From JAUVUV01 sp964548275 (GTDB lineage Bacteria > Gemmatimonadota > Glassbacteria > GWA2-58-10), in NCBI GenBank assembly GCA_964548275.1, contig CAZJQI010000014.1, positions 12,364 through 76,363 of the forward strand: 64,000 bases of DNA, given 5' to 3'. The notes under the pieces are model-generated. The model did not search any database. It saw nothing but the letters and a program-made list of their open reading frames with translations, and was not told where the DNA came from. Positions 62,151-64,000 of the stretch are shown piece by piece. The first letter of the stretch is position 1. Every line of letters starts with the position of its first letter. The translations under genes and the position numbers were made by a program.

Positions 62151-63105
62151 ATCCAGAATCGACCTTCTCTGTTCATCATCCGCGGAGGTCGTGGTGCGGG
62201 GTAACCCGTACCTGAACGAGGTGCTTACCGACCGCGGCGCGCACGACTCGAGCGACCTGAAAAAGCTTGCCGAGCTGGTCAGGCAACGCAGCTATAGTTG
62301 CGCGGTTGTGCTTGTCAATTCATTCAAGAATGCGCGGCTGGTGAGAAAAGCAGGCATTCCCTTTCGTGTCGGCCCGCTGGTTCGCTGGTATGCACCTTTC
62401 TATTTCAATTGTGTGGTGCGCCAGAGGAGAAGCCGGGCGGAGAAAAACGAGGCGGCTTACAATCTCGAACTTCTTGCTCCGCTCGGAGTGAAAGCCGACA
62501 AGCTGCCTCCGACGCTGGTCATCCCCACAGCCGAGGCTCTCAGCCGGGCCGGGGAGATTCTGGCCTCAGCTTTCGACCCTGAAGCGGATTTCCCCCTCCT
62601 GGTTGTCCATCCGGGAATGGGCGGCAGCGCACTCAACTGGCCGCAAGAGCGCTGGAAAGAGCTGGTAGGTCTCCTTGCGAAAAGCGGGAGATACAGAGTG
62701 CTGGTAACAGGAACCGCGGCTGAAACCGAACTTGCTGCGGAGTTATGCTCAGCGGTTGCAGCTAACAGCCTTGTACGAACCATGACCGGGATGAGCCTGG
62801 AGGATTTTATCGGCCTGCTGAGCCTGGCCTCGGGCGTTGTGGCCCCGAGCACAGGGCCTCTTCACCTGGCAGCGGCAGTGGGAGTGCCAGTAGCGGCGGG
62901 AATATACTCGCCTGTGCGCGTGCAGCATCCCAGGCGCTGGGGGCCGCTGGGAAAGGGCAAATCGGAAGTATTTCTTCCCGATGTTGATTGCCCCGGAAAG
63001 CTGGAATGCCCGGGTTCTCGCTGCGAGCTTTTTCCCTGTATGGGGCAGATCAGGGCACAGGCGGTATTCGATTATCTCGATTCAAACTTATCCTCAGGAA
63101 CTTGA
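62038..63105 (+). CDS. Glycosyltransferase family 9 (heptosyltransferase-like)
   Basis: A third GT9 enzyme, 355 residues as started here. It has ILLVRNDRIGDLVLTTPAITAL, VVHPGMGGSALNWPQERW and VAPSTGPLHLAAAVGVPVAAGIYSP. Its C-terminal Cys (CPGKLECPGSRC, FPC) are spaced differently from those of the other two GT9 proteins. The start codon is uncertain (ATG 62038 lies within the GT2 gene without a ribosome site). It is probably co-transcribed with the GT2 gene for LPS core synthesis. Confidence 0.9.
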   Translation: MPSAGKRLERILLVRNDRIGDLVLTTPAITALGKSLPESRIDLLCSSSAEVVVRGNPYLNEVLTDRGAHDSSDLKKLAELVRQRSYSCAVVLVNSFKNARLVRKAGIPFRVGPLVRWYAPFYFNCVVRQRRSRAEKNEAAYNLELLAPLGVKADKLPPTLVIPTAEALSRAGEILASAFDPEADFPLLVVHPGMGGSALNWPQERWKELVGLLAKSGRYRVLVTGTAAETELAAELCSAVAANSLVRTMTGMSLEDFIGLLSLASGVVAPSTGPLHLAAAVGVPVAAGIYSPVRVQHPRRWGPLGKGKSEVFLPDVDCPGKLECPGSRCELFPCMGQIRAQAVFDYLDSNLSSGT

Positions 63106-63116
63106 TCTCCCTGCTG

Positions 63117-63698
63117 TTATTTCTTTTTAAAAAATCTCAGCCACCGAGAGCCTGTTCCGATCGGCTGAATGTATCCCACAATATTGCTGTAGCGCACATC
63201 CTCGATAGTAACCACGGCTTTTGGGTCCACGCCTGAGATCAAGCCGACCAGGGCTGTAATTTTCCTGCGCGCGGTAATCACAAACCCCAGACCGACCGGC
63301 CCCTCGCGGCCTGAGGCTACCACCTCGGTAACGCCGTAACCTTTGGCACGAAGAATTCTGGTGATCCTATCGCTTTCCTCTGCAGAGATAAAACGTACCA
63401 CCTGCTGGCCGACCGCCAATATATTTTCGATCTGCATCCCCACCACATTGCCCAGGGCAAAGCCCAGCCCGTAAAAGATGACATTGACCCAGTCGGTGAT
63501 ATGGCTGATAATCCCCGTTATTGCAGTAAGCCAGATAATCACCTCGAAAAATCCCAGCACTGCCGCGGTGATTCGCCTTCCCCTGAACACCATGATCACA
63601 CGAACCGTGCCCAGAGAAACGTCGATTATCCGCAGAAGCATGATCGCAACAGGCAAAAGAAACGGCACCTCATCCAGCTTTTCGAGCAGAACCTCCAC
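63117..63698 (-). CDS. UPF0316 membrane protein (DUF2179)
   Basis: The 193 residues match UPF0316: about three N-terminal membrane helices (LLPVAIMLLRIIDVSLGTVR, then AVLGFFEVIIWLTAI) and a C-terminal DUF2179 domain with the VGLGFVITARRK strand. The role is unknown; related DUF2179 domains bind small ligands. GTG 63698 is preferred because GGAGG lies five bases before it; GTG 63704 abuts that site. It converges with the GT9 gene. Confidence 0.88.
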   Translation of the reverse strand: MEVLLEKLDEVPFLLPVAIMLLRIIDVSLGTVRVIMVFRGRRITAAVLGFFEVIIWLTAITGIISHITDWVNVIFYGLGFALGNVVGMQIENILAVGQQVVRFISAEESDRITRILRAKGYGVTEVVASGREGPVGLGFVITARRKITALVGLISGVDPKAVVTIEDVRYSNIVGYIQPIGTGSRWLRFFKKK

Positions 63699-63764
63699 TG
63701 TCACCTCCGGTTAATTCCGAGAATTTACTATCGATCCTGGACCTCCGCGGGAAACCCATACCGA

Positions 63765-63902
63765 CACCGAGGGAGGGGGCGGCGGCTGTGCGACTTGGGT
63801 CGCACAGACCGTTGCGCAAAAGCGCAACGGCGCGCATTTCATGCGCCCGCCGCCCCCCAGGCCCCGGGGAAACATAACATCTTACTAATTTATGAATAAT
63901 CC
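63765..63902 (+). repeat. Cloverleaf repeat, copy 2
   Basis: The second copy of the unit at 15493-15628, 138 bases and in the same orientation. The outer stem is 63775-63785 with 63847-63857. All stems and the tail ending in ATGAATAATCC are kept. Differences from copy 1 are TTGG for TAAA in loop A, two extra A in loop B, and one A-to-G change in the tail. The inverted repeat found left of copy 1 is not present here. The bases between this copy and the UPF0316 gene (63699-63764) show nothing else. Confidence 0.85.
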
Positions 63903-63958
63903 AGGTTATAAAGCCAACCAGAGACTGACCGCTACCGGCTCTAAAAGAGCCAACCTGG
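63901..63958. other. Nested hairpin directly after cloverleaf copy 2
   Basis: CCAGGTT (63901-63907) pairs with AACCTGG (63952-63958), enclosing a tight hairpin GGCTCT-AAA-AGAGCC (63937-63951). It may be the terminator of a gene beyond the window or part of the element. No T run follows on either strand within view. The last 40 bases of the window show nothing else. Confidence 0.45.
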
Positions 63959-64000
63959 GCGGACTGTAGCTTTGAACGAAGTCAACTATTTTACTTCAAC

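Noticed and set aside
15493..63902. The two repeats as a CRISPR array
   Set aside because: Only two copies 48 kb apart, with no regular spacers and no cas genes.

Overview
The window looks like a piece of chromosome from an uncultured or little-studied Gram-negative bacterium of the Fibrobacteres-Chlorobi-Bacteroidetes (FCB) superphylum, possibly one of its candidate phyla. The key evidence is a giant SprA-type outer-membrane translocon (34715-41047) and a PorX-type receiver/PglZ regulator (20298-21869), which are marks of type IX secretion. Two envelopes are also implied by lptF/lptG, an Mla lipid-transport operon and several LPS-type glycosyltransferases. Most of the window is GC-rich and tightly packed. 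Two patches are clearly AT-rich and look acquired: 23.1-24.8 kb (a putative toxin-antitoxin pair) and about 46.4-52.9 kb (a metal-uptake cluster). The phylum cannot be fixed from this sequence alone.

Layout. 1-3.7 kb: minus-strand genes for a secreted protein (cut by the edge), holA, a zf-HC2 membrane protein, a small acidic protein and a membrane zinc-ribbon protein with an Mrr-like fold. 4.3-12.8 kb: plus-strand housekeeping genes rho, ruvX, mltG, pgi, hisI, tyrA, aroA and aroE. 12.9-17.1 kb: minus-strand FKBP isomerase, cupin, MFS transporter and the nfeD-qmcA pair, with a mobile cloverleaf repeat between them. 17.3-23.1 kb: SGNH hydrolase and porX flanked by two related GT9 glycosyltransferases. 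23.2-24.8 kb: ImmA/IrrE and PIN (DUF4411) pair. 24.8-29 kb: manA, engB, lon. 29.2-34 kb: a probable operon rsbU-rsbW-rsbV-mlaE-mlaF-mlaD. 34.3-41 kb: sprA followed by a ComEA-like gene, divergent from lptF-lptG and glgX. 46.4-52.9 kb: metal-uptake island. 53-55 kb: small membrane and lipoprotein genes. 55.2-61.1 kb: nuoJKLMN with its own near-consensus promoter. 61.3-63.7 kb: two LPS-type glycosyltransferases and a UPF0316 membrane protein, then a second cloverleaf repeat.

How the parts fit. hisI, tyrA, aroA and aroE serve histidine and aromatic amino acid synthesis. SprA, PorX, LptFG, Mla, GT9/GT2, MltG and the lipoproteins all concern building or crossing the envelope. The most unusual items are (i) a 136-138 nt cloverleaf repeat present in two copies whose differences avoid the stems, one copy bounded by inverted repeats and CTAG; (ii) a complete serine-phosphorylation partner-switch module in line with mlaEFD, where the STAS protein sits where MlaB would be expected; (iii) a metal island with two permeases and a binding protein but no ATPase; and (iv) a Fur-type box ahead of rho and a related one ahead of the metal island.
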